64,000 nucleotides of DNA from Paralichthys olivaceus. Its lineage: Eukaryota; Chordata; Actinopteri; Pleuronectiformes; Paralichthyidae. The stretch covers positions 10,773,001 through 10,837,000 of the forward strand of contig NC_091094.1 of the NCBI RefSeq assembly GCF_024713975.1. Direction: 5' to 3'. Below the pieces are notes generated by a model. That model was not told the DNA's origin, did not search any database, and was given only the letters and a program-made list of their open reading frames with translations. Below, piece after piece: positions 1 to 11,900 of the stretch (the stretch's first letter is position 1; every line of letters begins with the position of its first letter). The position numbers and the translations under genes are program-made.

Positions 1-1626
1 TTTTAAAATTACGAAATCTTTCCTAACACATGTCTGGGAATCTTTCCATTTCAAGATCTCCTGTATCTGAATTTCAAAATTCATTTTAATGTGCTGTTGA
101 AAGTTGAAAGTTACTAAACACTGGTATTATGAAAAGATAAGTTAAGAGAAAGAGTCCCAAGAGTCTTTTTAAGCAACAGCAAGATAAATACTTTGTCCAT
201 CTGAAATAAATTGCTCCACACTATAAAGTCATTCATTTTTAGAGCCCAACTGATTTTTGGGTGACGCTAATACCAATACTAATTCCGATATATCTTCCAA
301 TATAAAGCTTTTATAAGAGATTTTTTTAAAAAGATTTTGGTAATGATTTCTAATTCATTATTCATAAGTCTTTATAAATCCCTTAAAGATACAGTGTGTA
401 GAATTGAGTGAAATCTAGTGGTTAAATTTCATGTTGCAGCTGAACACTTCTCACCTCACCCTCCCCTTCCAAACATGAAAGAGAACCTGTGGTAGCTTCA
501 GTTTTCATAAAAACTCAAAAGGTGTTTAGTTTGTCCAGTCTGGACTACTGCAAAAAAAGATGGCGGCTTCCGTAGAGAAGACCCCCTCGAAGTAAATATA
601 AAGAATTTAAATATAAAGGGCCTTTTCTAGGGTAAAGAAAAAACAACAATTCATACAATTTAGATGAAACTAACTAGTGAAAACATCATGACTATTATTC
701 TAAATTAAATTTCTGCCAATAGATCCCTTTCACCTAAATCTTGCACACTGAACCTTTAAAAACAAAGAAGTGCAATTGAGGCTTTATATTTTACAGTGTA
801 ATAATAAACTTAATTACTGCAAAATAAACGTTTGGGAAAACAAACACCGATATGGATAAGTCTGTGAAAGGCTCATATCGGCCGATCAGCCAACCACCCT
901 GGACTCCATTCATGCTTGCAGGTATAATTAGTTTGCTTTAGGCAGTAGGTCATTTCTTTAAATATTAGATAATCAACCTGATTCATTGATCGCTGTCCAA
1001 ATAATAAAAGATCTGATAAAGACATTTAACAACCATAGCTGTAATTGCAAACAGCCAGAAAGCTCTGCAATAGAACTAGAATAGTAAAAATCTGCAATAA
1101 TTTCACTCACACAATATTCAAGTTCTGTTATGTTAATCGTTACTGAAATAGTATATTAATTGGTTTAACAACGCAATTATACAAGGCTAACGTTAAGGCG
1201 CATACTGCAAAGTGTAAAGTGGTGGTACATTTTGACACTGGCTTGATGTGTTCCTGCAGGATTTGGATTTGAATGCAACATTGTAAATTGGTGTTAGTGT
1301 TCCCTGCTGTTTTGAAGGCTTCTGAAGATGAGTGTTAACAGATCAGATACTGATACTGATACATACATCTCAATTCATGATGAAAAGGGTGGATCAGTAA
1401 ATTTGGATTTCCAAATAAAACACTTATTTGACTCAGTTATAAAAAACAATTGACATTGACAGTTTGCATTTGCGTTCAGTAACCTCTAGAATCAGTTTCT
1501 TGAATCTACAGTGTGATTATTCTTGCTGAACAATCTGCCTGCTCCTATATCTTCCTCGCCTGGCAGCCTCTGTCTTTGTTTATCTGTTTGTGTTCTGTAA
1601 TGTGTTTTTCTGTTGCTCTTTCCCAG
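1..1626 (+). other. pparg: pparg intron upstream of the first visible LBD exon
   Basis: AT-rich non-coding DNA upstream of the first recognisable pparg exon. It ends in a pyrimidine-rich tract and the splice acceptor AG at 1625-1626. The A/B and DNA-binding-domain exons of pparg are not visible, so they should lie to the left of the window. The only structured element I see is a TTAA-ended inverted-repeat element at 383-759, listed separately. No other gene is supported here. Confidence 0.75.
383..759. repeat. MITE-like element with 18-bp TTAA-terminal inverted repeats
   Basis: The left end at 383 reads TTAAAGATACAGTGTGTA. The right end at 742-759, read on the minus strand, is TTAAAGGTTCAGTGTGCA, which matches at 15 of 18 positions. 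Both ends start with TTAA, which suggests a TTAA-targeting DNA transposon relic with no coding capacity. The right half (about 541-759) reappears at 54421-54626 in the same orientation. It includes the AAGATGGCGG core, the AATTTAGATGA block and the ACTAGTGAAAACATCATGA block. I recognise this as a dispersed teleost repeat, but cannot assign a superfamily. Confidence 0.75.
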
Positions 1627-4600
1627 CTATTCGTTTTGGCCGAATGCCTCAGGCAGAGAAGGAGAAACTTCTGGCTGAGTTCTCGTCTGACATGGAGCAC
1701 ATGCACCCGGAGGCAGCAGATCTGAGGGCCTTGGCCCGCCATCTGTACGAGGCCTATCTGAAATACTTCCCCCTCACCAAGGCCAAGGCTAGAGCCATCC
1801 TCTCTGGGAAGACCGGAGACAACGCAGTAAGCAGCACTGCCTTCTACTTTACTTTTATTTTTACCTCTACTTACTTAATTACTGTGTGGTGAAGGAAACA
1901 TTAAACATTTAGTTCATAATTGCAATTACATACAACATTTATCTATTCACAGGACATTGTATTTCATATTTAAGCTGATCATTTCAGGTGTAATTTCAAT
2001 TTTAGTGGCCATGAGCTCACTTCCCCTGTTATCTGGTTTGCCGTAACATAAGGTGAAGGTATGAACTTAAAATAGCTCGCATACCATGGATGCTGCATTC
2101 CTTTAAATTAGATTCCAGGTCATCAACATTTACCGGATCTGAACTGCTGGATCAGTTTCATCTCATTTATTACCTGAAGTTTGGTTAATTTAACAGTGAA
2201 CAATTAATCGATCTGCAGTGGCCAGTTGTTTGAACTCTTCAATGATTCGATTAGAGGGGCTCGCCGAAACAAAGATAGTTTCCTAAATATCTAGACAAAT
2301 CTGTGACAATCACAGCCAATCAGAGTGCAGGCTCTTCATTTAGAGACCAACTTTAGCAGCAGTATCATAAGTTTGTTTTTCCTTTTCTTTTGCTTCTCTC
2401 TCTGATAAGGCTCAAGTTCAAGGCTGCTCTGGATCTCTTTGGTCTGCCTGTTATGACTGGTCATCAGAGTGATAGCAGACGAACGACACTGAATCGTGTG
2501 TTTGCATAAGGGAGTCCTCTATTATATAGTGAACCACAGAATATTTACATGTTTTTTTAACATGCAGGCCTTGATGTGAGCTGAGTCCACCTGCACTCCA
2601 TACACACACATCAGAGGTGAAGGAAGAACAAGGGTTGTAGCGTTACCCTTGTTAATTGCAGTTGTTTGCTAAATTGACTTGTATTTTATGTGTGTATTTT
2701 AAAAAGCAAAACGAACTTTTTATTGGTGTTAGGTTATTTGGAGACTGTAAATCGAATGTGTGAATTGTCTATGTCTGTTGGCCCTGTGATGGGCTAGGGA
2801 CATGTCCAAGGTGAACCCTGCCTCTCACCCAACGTGAGCTGGGATTGGCTCTAACCCCCATGACTCTGAAAGGATAAAGCAATATAGATTACCTTTTCCA
2901 TTAAATCTTATGAGGCATGACACAAAGAAGAACCCATGTAATTTTGGAGTGCATGAGGATAATCGTGTAGATCCAGGAAGAAGGACGTGTCATTATTCAT
3001 GTTACCACTCTGAAAAGGGAAGATTTAAGTATATGAATGGTACTATTCATCCTTCAGGCCACTGCATGTCTTTTACCAAACAGCAAAACTTAGACTTTAA
3101 CGCAGTTAAGCTTCATTTACCTGGAAATTGTGTTTTTGTCTCTGACTGCACATGAGATGTATTTACTTTGCCCCATGTTAGATGTGAAGTGTTTGCTTTT
3201 GCAATTGATGAATGAGCCATGACCCATGTGCATAGACAGTGTATGTGATTACACCTGTAGCTCACCCGAGGACATGGGCGTTGCTTCTTTTTTTTCTGCC
3301 CTCCAAACATGGCCTGTCTTAGTCCCACAAACTAACCCTTCCTTCTTCCATTTTCTTTCCTCTCTACCTCCAGCCTTTTGTCATCCATGACATGAAGTCT
3401 CTAATGGAAGGAGAGCAGTTCATTAATTGCAGGCAGATGCCCTTCCAGGAGCAGCAGCAGACCTCTGTCCTTACAGCCGCACACGGAGGTTTGTAGTAGT
3501 GTGTGCATCATTTTGTTTTTTATCAGTTTTCTATTTATCGAGAAATATAACCAGATAATCAAATAGAATTGCCATTTTGATTACATCATCATTCACTGTA
3601 TGAATATCTGAAAAAATTGTGATGATGGGGATGATTTGAAGATCTGAAAAGAAAGCGTAAAAGACATGTTAATATGCATCAGAAGGATTAAAGACTTATT
3701 TTAAGTGTAAAAAGCACTGTATTGCATAGTGCAATGCTCTATTTTGCTTATAAGATAATTTGATGTAGTCAATAGGTAGTCGCGAGAAATAATGTATTTT
3801 TGCCATATTTGTATCAAAAGATAAAGATATATACATTCATCTTAATATAATATCTTTCGTGTAGTTCAACCACCTCCAGGGAAAGTGGGGGCTGCAAATC
3901 TCTGGCACCATTACTTTGGTTAAAAAAGTCTGAATCGTTGTTTTACTACATTTCTCAAATTGATCTTGTTTCTTTCCAAACTCTGCAGCTAAACAACCTC
4001 ATCAGAGAGACAAACTTATTTTTATTCAAATTACAGGCCTCACAGAAGTTCACATGGGGTCAGATTATGGCGTGTGGGGAATGACGAGCATCAGCGGACA
4101 GGAACCACAGAACGCTGTGGAGCTACGTTTCTTCCAAAGCTGTCAGTCACGCTCAGCTGAAGCAGTGAGGGAAGTGACAGAGTTCGCCAAGAGTATCCCA
4201 GGATTCACTGATCTGGATCTAAATGATCAGGTGAGATACAAAGGTTTCTCTTCACTGAGCAGAGGAACCATTAAAACCAGTCGAGGATCATCCACTGAGG
4301 ATCTTATGAATATCACCTTAACCCTTTCCCCTGTCCCCAGGTAACTTTGCTGAAGTATGGTGTGATAGAGGTCTTGATTATCATGATGTCACCTCTGATG
4401 AACAAAGACGGGACCCTGATCTCCTACGGACAGATCTTCATGACGCGGGAGTTCCTCAAGAGTCTCAGGAAACCTTTCTGTCAGATGATGGAACCAAAGT
4501 TTGAGTTCTCCGTTAAGTTCAACACGCTCGAGCTGGACGACAGCGACATGGCGCTGTTTCTGGCTGTCATTATCCTCAGCGGGGGTGGGTGACTCTTTTT

Positions 4601-6344
4601 GCTCTGTTTTTTGTTTTTCTGTTACAGATGAAATTACCTTAGAAACAGCATTTATGGTTTTTCTGTCAGTTCTAGTACAAATATAACAAACTAGATTAAC
4701 GTTAGGGAACACGCTAGTGATGTTTAGTCTTTACTTTATGTTGCTTCATGGTCAGGTGTAAACATAGACCGTAGGTAAAGATGGACGACATGACTATTCC
4801 CCAAAAGTGAAGCCGAACTGTCTCGATCTCCCCCTGGTGGCTGGCTGCTGTGCAGATCATAAGCCTCACCTCCTCCATGTTAGCAAATGGGACCACAAAA
4901 TGCACCACAAATATATTTTTCTCAATGAGGGTTTCAGTCATTTGAAGTAGTTCTTATCATACTGGTGTATGTTCATTTTTTATTTTTTTCTACTGAGTTT
5001 GGTTTTAGTTATTTTATGTTGTAAAAATGGAATAAAATGATTAACAGCTGAGCGTGTGTATCAGTGGCACCTAAATATTGTGGCTCCATCCCCTGATCAC
5101 TTCCGTTCAGACTGGCTCCAAATGCGCAAGATGGCCGTGTTCGTATCCAGGATATTTCAGCTTCATTTATGCGCAATAGAAGGGAGTGGAGACAATTCAT
5201 CCATAAAGTCTATGGTTGAAATATTGGGATGGCATAAAGGCTTGTTCTCAAATCTCTTGACAAGAAAGAAGAAAACAATATTTCTTTGATTTTTGCTTTG
5301 TTAAAGTGCAGAGAGATCGAAATGTAGCCTGTAATATTTTTAATGTAGTTACAACAAAAATATTTCCTAGGCCAAAACGTCAAATCAGATCAAGTATTTT
5401 CACTCTGATTGTAAAGTGCTATAAGGTGGAGGCTGCTAACGATTTAAGTTATCAACCCCTTGTATCATACAAAATATCTCTGGTCAGCCTTGACCTATTT
5501 ATCCGTTTCCAGGGAGGCATGGGGTTATGGAACAAATGAAGTCTCACCAATTTAAACAGCAACTGCACCATGTAAGAACAAAATACAGCAAAAAGCAGGG
5601 ATTTGGAGACAATACTTTGTATTGATCTTCCACAGGCAAACAAATTATTGACTGACATTGAACAGACACTTATCTTCATGTGCTATTTTTGACGATTTAT
5701 ATTAAAAAGAAAGTATTTGGAGTTGGAGGCATGAAAGTTTTTGCTGTAGAATAGTCAAATGACAATGATAAAATTCTGGCCTTGAACCTGTTCAGTGTTA
5801 AATTATGACATTTAAGTCAATTATTAACTTAAATGGTGAAGATTATAGCTTGAAATAAAGATAACAGGGTTTGTAAATAGCAATAATTCAAGGGTAGGCC
5901 TGATCATCTTCACTATTCAAAGAAATGTTGACCTAATAGCTGCTAAATGTTTAGTTACGTGCACCCGTCATAAATCTGCACATGTAGACCACCTTCCTTT
6001 GTTGTGTGTCCTTTCTACTTTTCTTCCTTTATGGATCCGTACATGTGTTTTTATTCCTTTCTTCACTGTGTCTCAATTTCTTTGTCACACACCCAGACCG
6101 CCCAGGCCTTCTGAATGTGAAACCCATCGAGCAGCTTCAGGAGACCGTGCTTCATTCGCTGGAGTTGCAGCTGAAGCTGAACCACCCAGACTCTCTGCAG
6201 CTGTTCGCCAAGCTGCTCCAGAAGATGACCGACCTGCGGCAGATCGTCACGGACCACGTGCACCTCATCCAGCTGCTGAAGAAGACCGAGGTGGACATGT
6301 GCTTACACCCGCTGCTGCAGGAGATCATGAAGGACTTGTATTAG
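1627..6344 (+). CDS. pparg: Peroxisome proliferator-activated receptor gamma, hinge and ligand-binding domain (3' partial gene)
   Basis: PPARG is a nuclear receptor that binds DNA as a heterodimer with RXR and controls lipid storage and metabolic genes. Five coding exons join in frame: 1627-1826, 3374-3488, 4037-4230, 4341-4584 and 6097-6344, with the TAG stop at 6342-6344. They give about 332 residues. The conserved landmarks are [100 protein letters not shown] and the C-terminal helix 12. The [13 protein letters not shown] and [14 protein letters not shown] stretches fit gamma better than alpha or delta. All splice sites are GT-AG with compatible phases. The pocket residues equivalent to human gamma-1 His323, Tyr327 and Tyr473 are Ile, Ile and Met. 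About 34 extra residues lie between helix 2' and helix 3. The DNA-binding exons lie left of the window. Confidence 0.96.
2754..2892 (+). repeat. Dispersed teleost repeat resembling a LINE (L2/CR1-type) 3' tail
   Basis: This lies in the pparg intron between the first two visible exons. The block GGCCCTGTGATGGGCTAGGG, the GCTGGGATTGGCTC core and CTGAAAGGATAAAGCAATATAGA match, from memory, the degenerate consensus of a very common fish repeat tail. There is no open reading frame. The family name is uncertain. Confidence 0.55.
4585..6096 (+). repeat. Last pparg intron carrying two SINE-like repeat fragments
   Basis: This 1.5 kb intron separates the helix 3-7 exon from the terminal exon. Two repeats lie in it. 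At about 4749-4937 is a fragment with GATGGACGACATGACTATTC, CCCCCTGGTGGCTGGCTG and CACCTCCTCCATGTTAG. Related fragments lie at 30838-30990 (+) and 38461-38597 (-). At about 5041-5220 (-) is a second family containing, on the minus strand, ATGAAGCTGAAATATCCTGG. It recurs at 58309-58475 (+). The remaining intron is AT-rich with nothing recognisable. Confidence 0.55.
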
Positions 6345-8190
6345 AACTTAACTGAAGAAAAGGACAAAAAAGTGGGAAGAAAAACAAAAGAGAAATTTTT
6401 ATTTTAAAACTCATGAGCTGAGATGGATGCTCTTTGTGTGTTAAAAACGACGGAGGCAGCCAGTCAGATGGACTGACGGAGTGAAATTGAGAAAGGGATG
6501 AGGAAAAACAGGGGAAGAGAAATCAAGGATAGAAAGACAGAGTGTGAATGTCAGATCTTGTCTAGACAGCAACATGTGAATAACTTGCGGCTCGCAGTCA
6601 TTTAGCTGCTGCTGAGCCTGGATATTTCATTATGAGTAGGCTGCCAACTTAAATACAAAACTACCACCTATTGCACCGATCAGGATGAGGGTCGCTGAGT
6701 AACTGAGCGAGTGGGGACTTTCTTATTGGCAAGCTCAGGCACAGAATCATGAATGTTGGACGCAGCCTGCTGCCAGGGCCTTAAGAAGAAATGTATCACT
6801 GTGAATATTGTAAACCTTGCGTCACACAGTACAGTATCTGTCATTCATGTGCAGCTTACATGTTGCATTTTAACCATCATAGGCAGCAGCAGTGTGTACA
6901 TGCTTCAGTACCTCTGATGCAGAAATGCATCTCACACACACACAAACAATGCACAGACATTTTCTATTGTCGCATCAGGGCGAATTTTATCTCTTTTTGA
7001 TCAGCTCTATCCAAAGACAGATATCAGATTATTGCCTGTTTTATATTTTAATCTGAATTACCTGCAGAAACTGTGAGAAAGTGTTGAGGCCAACGAAGGG
7101 CACGTTGCCACGATGAGGTCCACTCTTGGAATATAAAAGAGTATACACCATATTGTGCCTTTAAAGGAGACTTATTATGCTTTTTCTGTTTTTCTTACAG
7201 TGCATTCAGTTAAAAAAGCCCGATCCCATGGTAAAGTGAGCCCCCCCCCACACAGGAAACACTGCTCCTAAAGCTTCCTGAAACACCAGTAATCAACAAG
7301 TAGTCTGATGATACTTCTCCGTCATTACCGTGCCTGTATTTAAAATCCATCTCAAGATGTTCCTCAAGAGCACAGAGAATGGCCTTCTCAGCTGCCGTAG
7401 TGGCAACTTTGCGTGTAAACTTTTTTAAGTAATAACCCAGATTAAAATTATGAGCAGAATATGCCTCCTTTAAGATTTGATGTTTGACTTTTTTGTGAAA
7501 TGAAAGCCATATAAAAATTATTATATACATTATACATATAATGTATAATGTATATTCACTTGTATTATTTTCATACAATTGTGTGTCAAGCACAATTGGC
7601 TTTTCAGTCTTAGTTCTATTTTAAATTCTATAACTTGTTATTGTCTATACATTTTTACAATGAAATGATGTTGTATCTACACAAAGTGTCTTCTGTGTCT
7701 GACCAATCTGATGTCTTGTTTTTATTTTGTTGTGGGGGGGGGTCAGTGTGCAGACAAAGGGGTGGTTTAACACAACTGAGGGAAAAATTTGTTGTAAATA
7801 AAATATTTTCTAACTTTTTATTTGAAATCTCTTTCCTGCTTGAAGTGATATGGATGTACTTGCACATGTACCGTACAAACACATTTCCAAGTCAAGTCTT
7901 CTTCGAAAACGTACTAGTCACCCAAACTGCAGGAAATCTGTTTTATGGTCATTACATCAGCTGTCCTCTGTGTTTCTTACCAAACACACACATGCACTCA
8001 AACACCGTGTTGAAACGATTGCAACATCTGGAACTGGAAGAGCAAAGTCTGGATCCAGATTTGATCAGCGAGCAGTGAGGGGGACTTTTTTTTTTTTTTG
8101 TTTAATGTCTTTTTGATGCTTTTTCGAGGGAGCTTCACCTTTTGTCTTTTTTTTTAAATAGATCAATTTACAGAGAGACCTGGGAAAAAA
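6345..8190 (+). other. pparg: pparg 3' untranslated and downstream region
   Basis: Sequence after the pparg stop codon with no further coding exon. Poly(A) signal candidates include AATAAA at 7797-7802 in a T-rich setting. If that site is used, the 3' UTR is about 1.5 kb and contains the inverted-repeat element at 7161-7473. The true transcript end cannot be fixed from sequence alone. Confidence 0.45.
7161..7473. repeat. MITE-like element with 21-bp terminal inverted repeats
   Basis: The left end at 7161-7181 starts TTAAAGGAGACTTATTATGC. The right end at 7453-7473, read on the minus strand, starts TTAAAGGAGGCATATTCTGC. They agree at 18 of 21 positions. The 313-bp interior has no supported coding capacity; a minus-strand open frame crossing it is an accident of the repeat. 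It lies 0.8 kb past the pparg stop codon, possibly inside the 3' untranslated region. Confidence 0.7.
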
Positions 8191-8194
8191 ACAT

Positions 8195-8900
8195 ATGATA
8201 CAGGGAGAGGGACTCGTGTGCAACAGCAGGGTCAGAGTCCAAGTGAAATTCATGACATCACACTTAGACGCCGGGTCACCTCAACACACAGCACACGTTC
8301 ATTTGCACACAGCTGTCCCAGCGTGTGGAACCAGCTCCCAGGTTGGTTTCAGGAGGGAGACACCCTCCACACATCCATCCTTCCATTCTCTGTACTGCTC
8401 ATTCTTTCAAGCGTCACAGGCTTGAGCCATTCCCAGCTGGATGTAGTGAGGGGCGTGGTACACAGGTTCAACATACAGAGACAAACCATTCACTCTCATA
8501 TTCACAGGTTAGAGTCTCCAATGAATCTAACCCCAGTCTGCATGTCTCTGGACTGTGGGAGGAGAGAGTTCACACAGACACGGGGAGAACATGCAAACTT
8601 CACAACACCACCCTGCTCTTTACATTTAAAGTTAAAACTCTCCTGTTTCTGAAAATGTATCATTACTGGGAGTAAGAATACTCTCGACTCTCTTTCCTTC
8701 TTCTCTCTCCCCTGCTTCCTCCTCTCTCCCCCATTTTTCATCTTTCAACCCCACCAATTAAGGCAGGAGGCCCAGGACACCAAGTGTTTGCTCACTGTGG
8801 GAAATGTTGGTTTTACGGTCTTATCTTAACTCTGTAAAGTACCTTAAGATAATGTGTGATATGGTGCTTTAAAAATTCAATAGAACTAAAGTGAATTGAA
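8195..8900 (+). mobile_element. Degenerate LINE 3' end (reverse transcriptase C-terminus plus tail) split by another repeat
   Basis: One frame at about 8218-8380 encodes RSFAHSCPSVWNQLP, which resembles the conserved C-terminal region of L2/CR1/Rex-type LINE reverse transcriptases (typical form SFxxAxPxLWNxLP). At about 8615-8650 another frame gives FKVKTLLF, the motif that normally follows closely (FKxxLKTxLF). Between them, about 8440-8605 holds a different common fish repeat with GTCTCTGGACTGTGGGAGGA and GGGGAGAACATGCAAACTTC. About 8830-8900 (AAAGTACCTTAAGATAATGTG and GTGAATTGAA) looks like the LINE tail. The frames are broken, so this is a dead copy. Confidence 0.5.
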
Positions 8901-11900
8901 AGCATGACACATTTTTTTTTCTCCCTCAGGCCATGCTTTTTTTTTACATAGTTCATTTAAATCCACATTTGAGACCAAGCTATACTAATTGCAGGGGAAA
9001 CTGAAATTAGATACTTCAGGTCTTCAGGATAAACTGGACCTAGAATCCACATTAACAACACTTAATGTGTATATAATGTACATTACATGTAGGATATTTT
9101 GTATGTAAATGTGCAGTGATTTAATCTAAAAAAAAAGTCAAGTAAAAAGAGTTGTGTTCTGATAATGTCTCTTTCAAGAAAGAAGTTCAGTTTTTTTCCC
9201 TCAGACATATTTTATGAACCACAGATTCTTTTTGTGGTTTGTCGTTCTGTCTGAAGCTTCAGCAAATAGTTGTTTTTGGTCATGAAACAGACACATTTTC
9301 TACTGCTGCATAACAAACACAATATTTTTGTATGGTTTTATATTATCTTATCTCTCAGTTCCACCCGATTCCACCATAGGTTACACTTTGCAAAACAATG
9401 TTCATTGTTAAAATAACATAAAACAGCAGATATGGATCATTCTTGGCATCAGAAATATATAAATAGCCTCCTTCTGTGAGGTTTGTGGTTTTTGAGTGAT
9501 GGAATGATGGATAGATGGATAGATAGATAGAGTTGTGTCGTCCATTGTGTTGATAGATATTAAAAGCATTAGTTATGTTTTCTGTAAGATTGATTCCGTT
9601 CATTATACTTGTGAAAAACAGGATCTTAACATGTAACATGTGAGTATTTTTCCCAGTATAATGTAGTACAGTGTAAATAATCTGAATACTTGTACTGACT
9701 GTCCCTGTGGGCTCATTTTCTCTAGTTATAAGGACAAACAAGAAAATGATGGGAACTTTAAGACGTGATCAGGAATAACAGGAATACATGTGTGAGTCGT
9801 GAAAAAGCTGAGACGAGGAGAGAAAGCCAGTGGTGAGAGAGAGACGAGCTGGAAGCAAGGCCCCTAAAAATAAGACTTTTGGATTGGCAGCTGGTGGTGG
9901 GGGGTTTCTGGCTCGGGGCCGGATGGTCCTCTTGGATGGCTGATGATGATGGTAATTAAATGTGTTCTTTATGTTGAGTCAGCATATCCTCACTTTGTTA
10001 CGGCCAGTCTCTGCTGACCCATCCCTGCCAAGATTCCTGAGACGATCTGCCAAATCATTTTTCACAAAGTATATTTCTGCTGTTGTCCGTCCGCACAGAG
10101 CCGAGTCCAAAGACAGCATTTTTTGATTTACACAAGGAAGTTTTGTTTTTTCTCCGGCCTCCTTAAAAAACGGCAGCTTCATTTTTTATTCTCTTTTGTT
10201 TTGGTGTCAGAGAAGAATTTGACTCCCACCAGTGTGTGATACCTGGTATGTGTTTGTGTCTCCTTGTACGAGCGTGAAATGATACACCTGCCACTGTAAG
10301 ACCAATATAGCTCATAAGACATTATTTTTATTTAATCTGGTGTTTACATAGAAAACACCTCAGGAATTTTTTATCAAGGCACTACATGTTCTTTTAGGGT
10401 TTACTGAAAAAAACTCGAGATGTTTAGAGGTAAACTTTGTTAGCTCAACCGAGATATGACCAGAGTGGGTTTATATTCCCATTGTAAAATGATTATTATC
10501 ATTGTAGTTGTATAATGTAATAAAACATATTTATATAGCTCCATGTATCAGCATTATTTTCAATAACCTTTATTACAGTTTTCAACTGAAACAAATACTG
10601 CACTGTCATCAATTATGACAACATTTGTTTAAAAATGTATTACGTTGTGCTTTTTATTTATTTTAATGCACAAGGACTGTAGAATAAAACATTTACACAT
10701 TAACATCATAATTTATATTATACCTAATGATTGAATACATTTATTTATCTATAAGTTTATTTCATTCATCGACCAAAGACAATAAATAACAATAAAAAAT
10801 TTAAATTAAAATAGCTGCGGGCCAACACACAGCCCTTTACATCCATGACAATGTTCCATAAACTGATTCCTTTTACTGTAATGCAACATTCCCTCAGTTG
10901 GTTCTGAATCAGTTTTTTTTTTGTGAAAATCTCAGTTCCTTAAAGTTATAATGGCTTTCTCTTTTTTCTAATCTTTTCTGGATAATACAATAAAATAAAA
11001 TAAAGACATTTGGGTTTGTGGCTAATCAGTCCAACATGAATCTATTAAGTCATCCTCATGTGACAGATTCAGTTGCAACACTGTGGAAAAAGCTCACGTG
11101 CGTCCTCCCGCCCACCAACATTCTTCTAACACCGTATCTTTGGTTTTAACTGACAGGGTGGATCAGGTGATTCACTGATTCATTTAAACTTGAATATGAT
11201 GAATTACAACCTGAGTGGAAAGTTGATGCAACGCCTTGGATTACTTGAACTGTAATGACTCAGATGAGGTCACTGCTGGTGAAACATACTTTGCAACATT
11301 CCTTTATGTGTCACATCTAGCGAAAGAACTGATGTAGACTCTCAGTATTTGTTCAAATCTGTTTAAAACACAATATTTCCAATTGTAGCAAGTTACAGTT
11401 TCATTTATCTTAGCTCATTGCTTATAGCATAGCAGCCAGTAACAGGGAAAGAGCTAGTTTTATCCGACATGTAATGAAACTAATGAGGAAATGTGTTAAT
11501 TTGTGAACTGTGAGATATGTTATAGGGAAATCTTGTACAGAGTTGTATCTCCATGTTTCCTTTATTTATCTAAAGGCTAACTCCAGGCCCATATTCAAAA
11601 GACACAAATGAGAGCGCTATGATCATAACTCTAAAGAAAATGAATAAACGTATTTCTCAAAATGCCAAACTGTCTTAAAACCAATTTTACACTATTAAAA
11701 TGAACTGAGTGTACATGTTGTTTGTGAACAACTACAGTACCAAAGTACCAAATATTTGTCCTGGTGACTTCCTGTTTCTACGCTCAGGTTGATGCTTTTC
11801 TTTCTCTCTGGTGTTCAAACCCCTTCCACAGAGCAGCTTCCTTTTATGACCATTTTACATGTTTTTTTTCCATATCTGTAGAAATAGTATTGACTCTGAA

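Noticed and set aside
7210..8078. Open frames of 127 (-) and 147 (+) codons downstream of pparg
   Set aside because: The first crosses the MITE-like element. The second is T-rich and spans an AATAAA and a G run, and neither has a domain.
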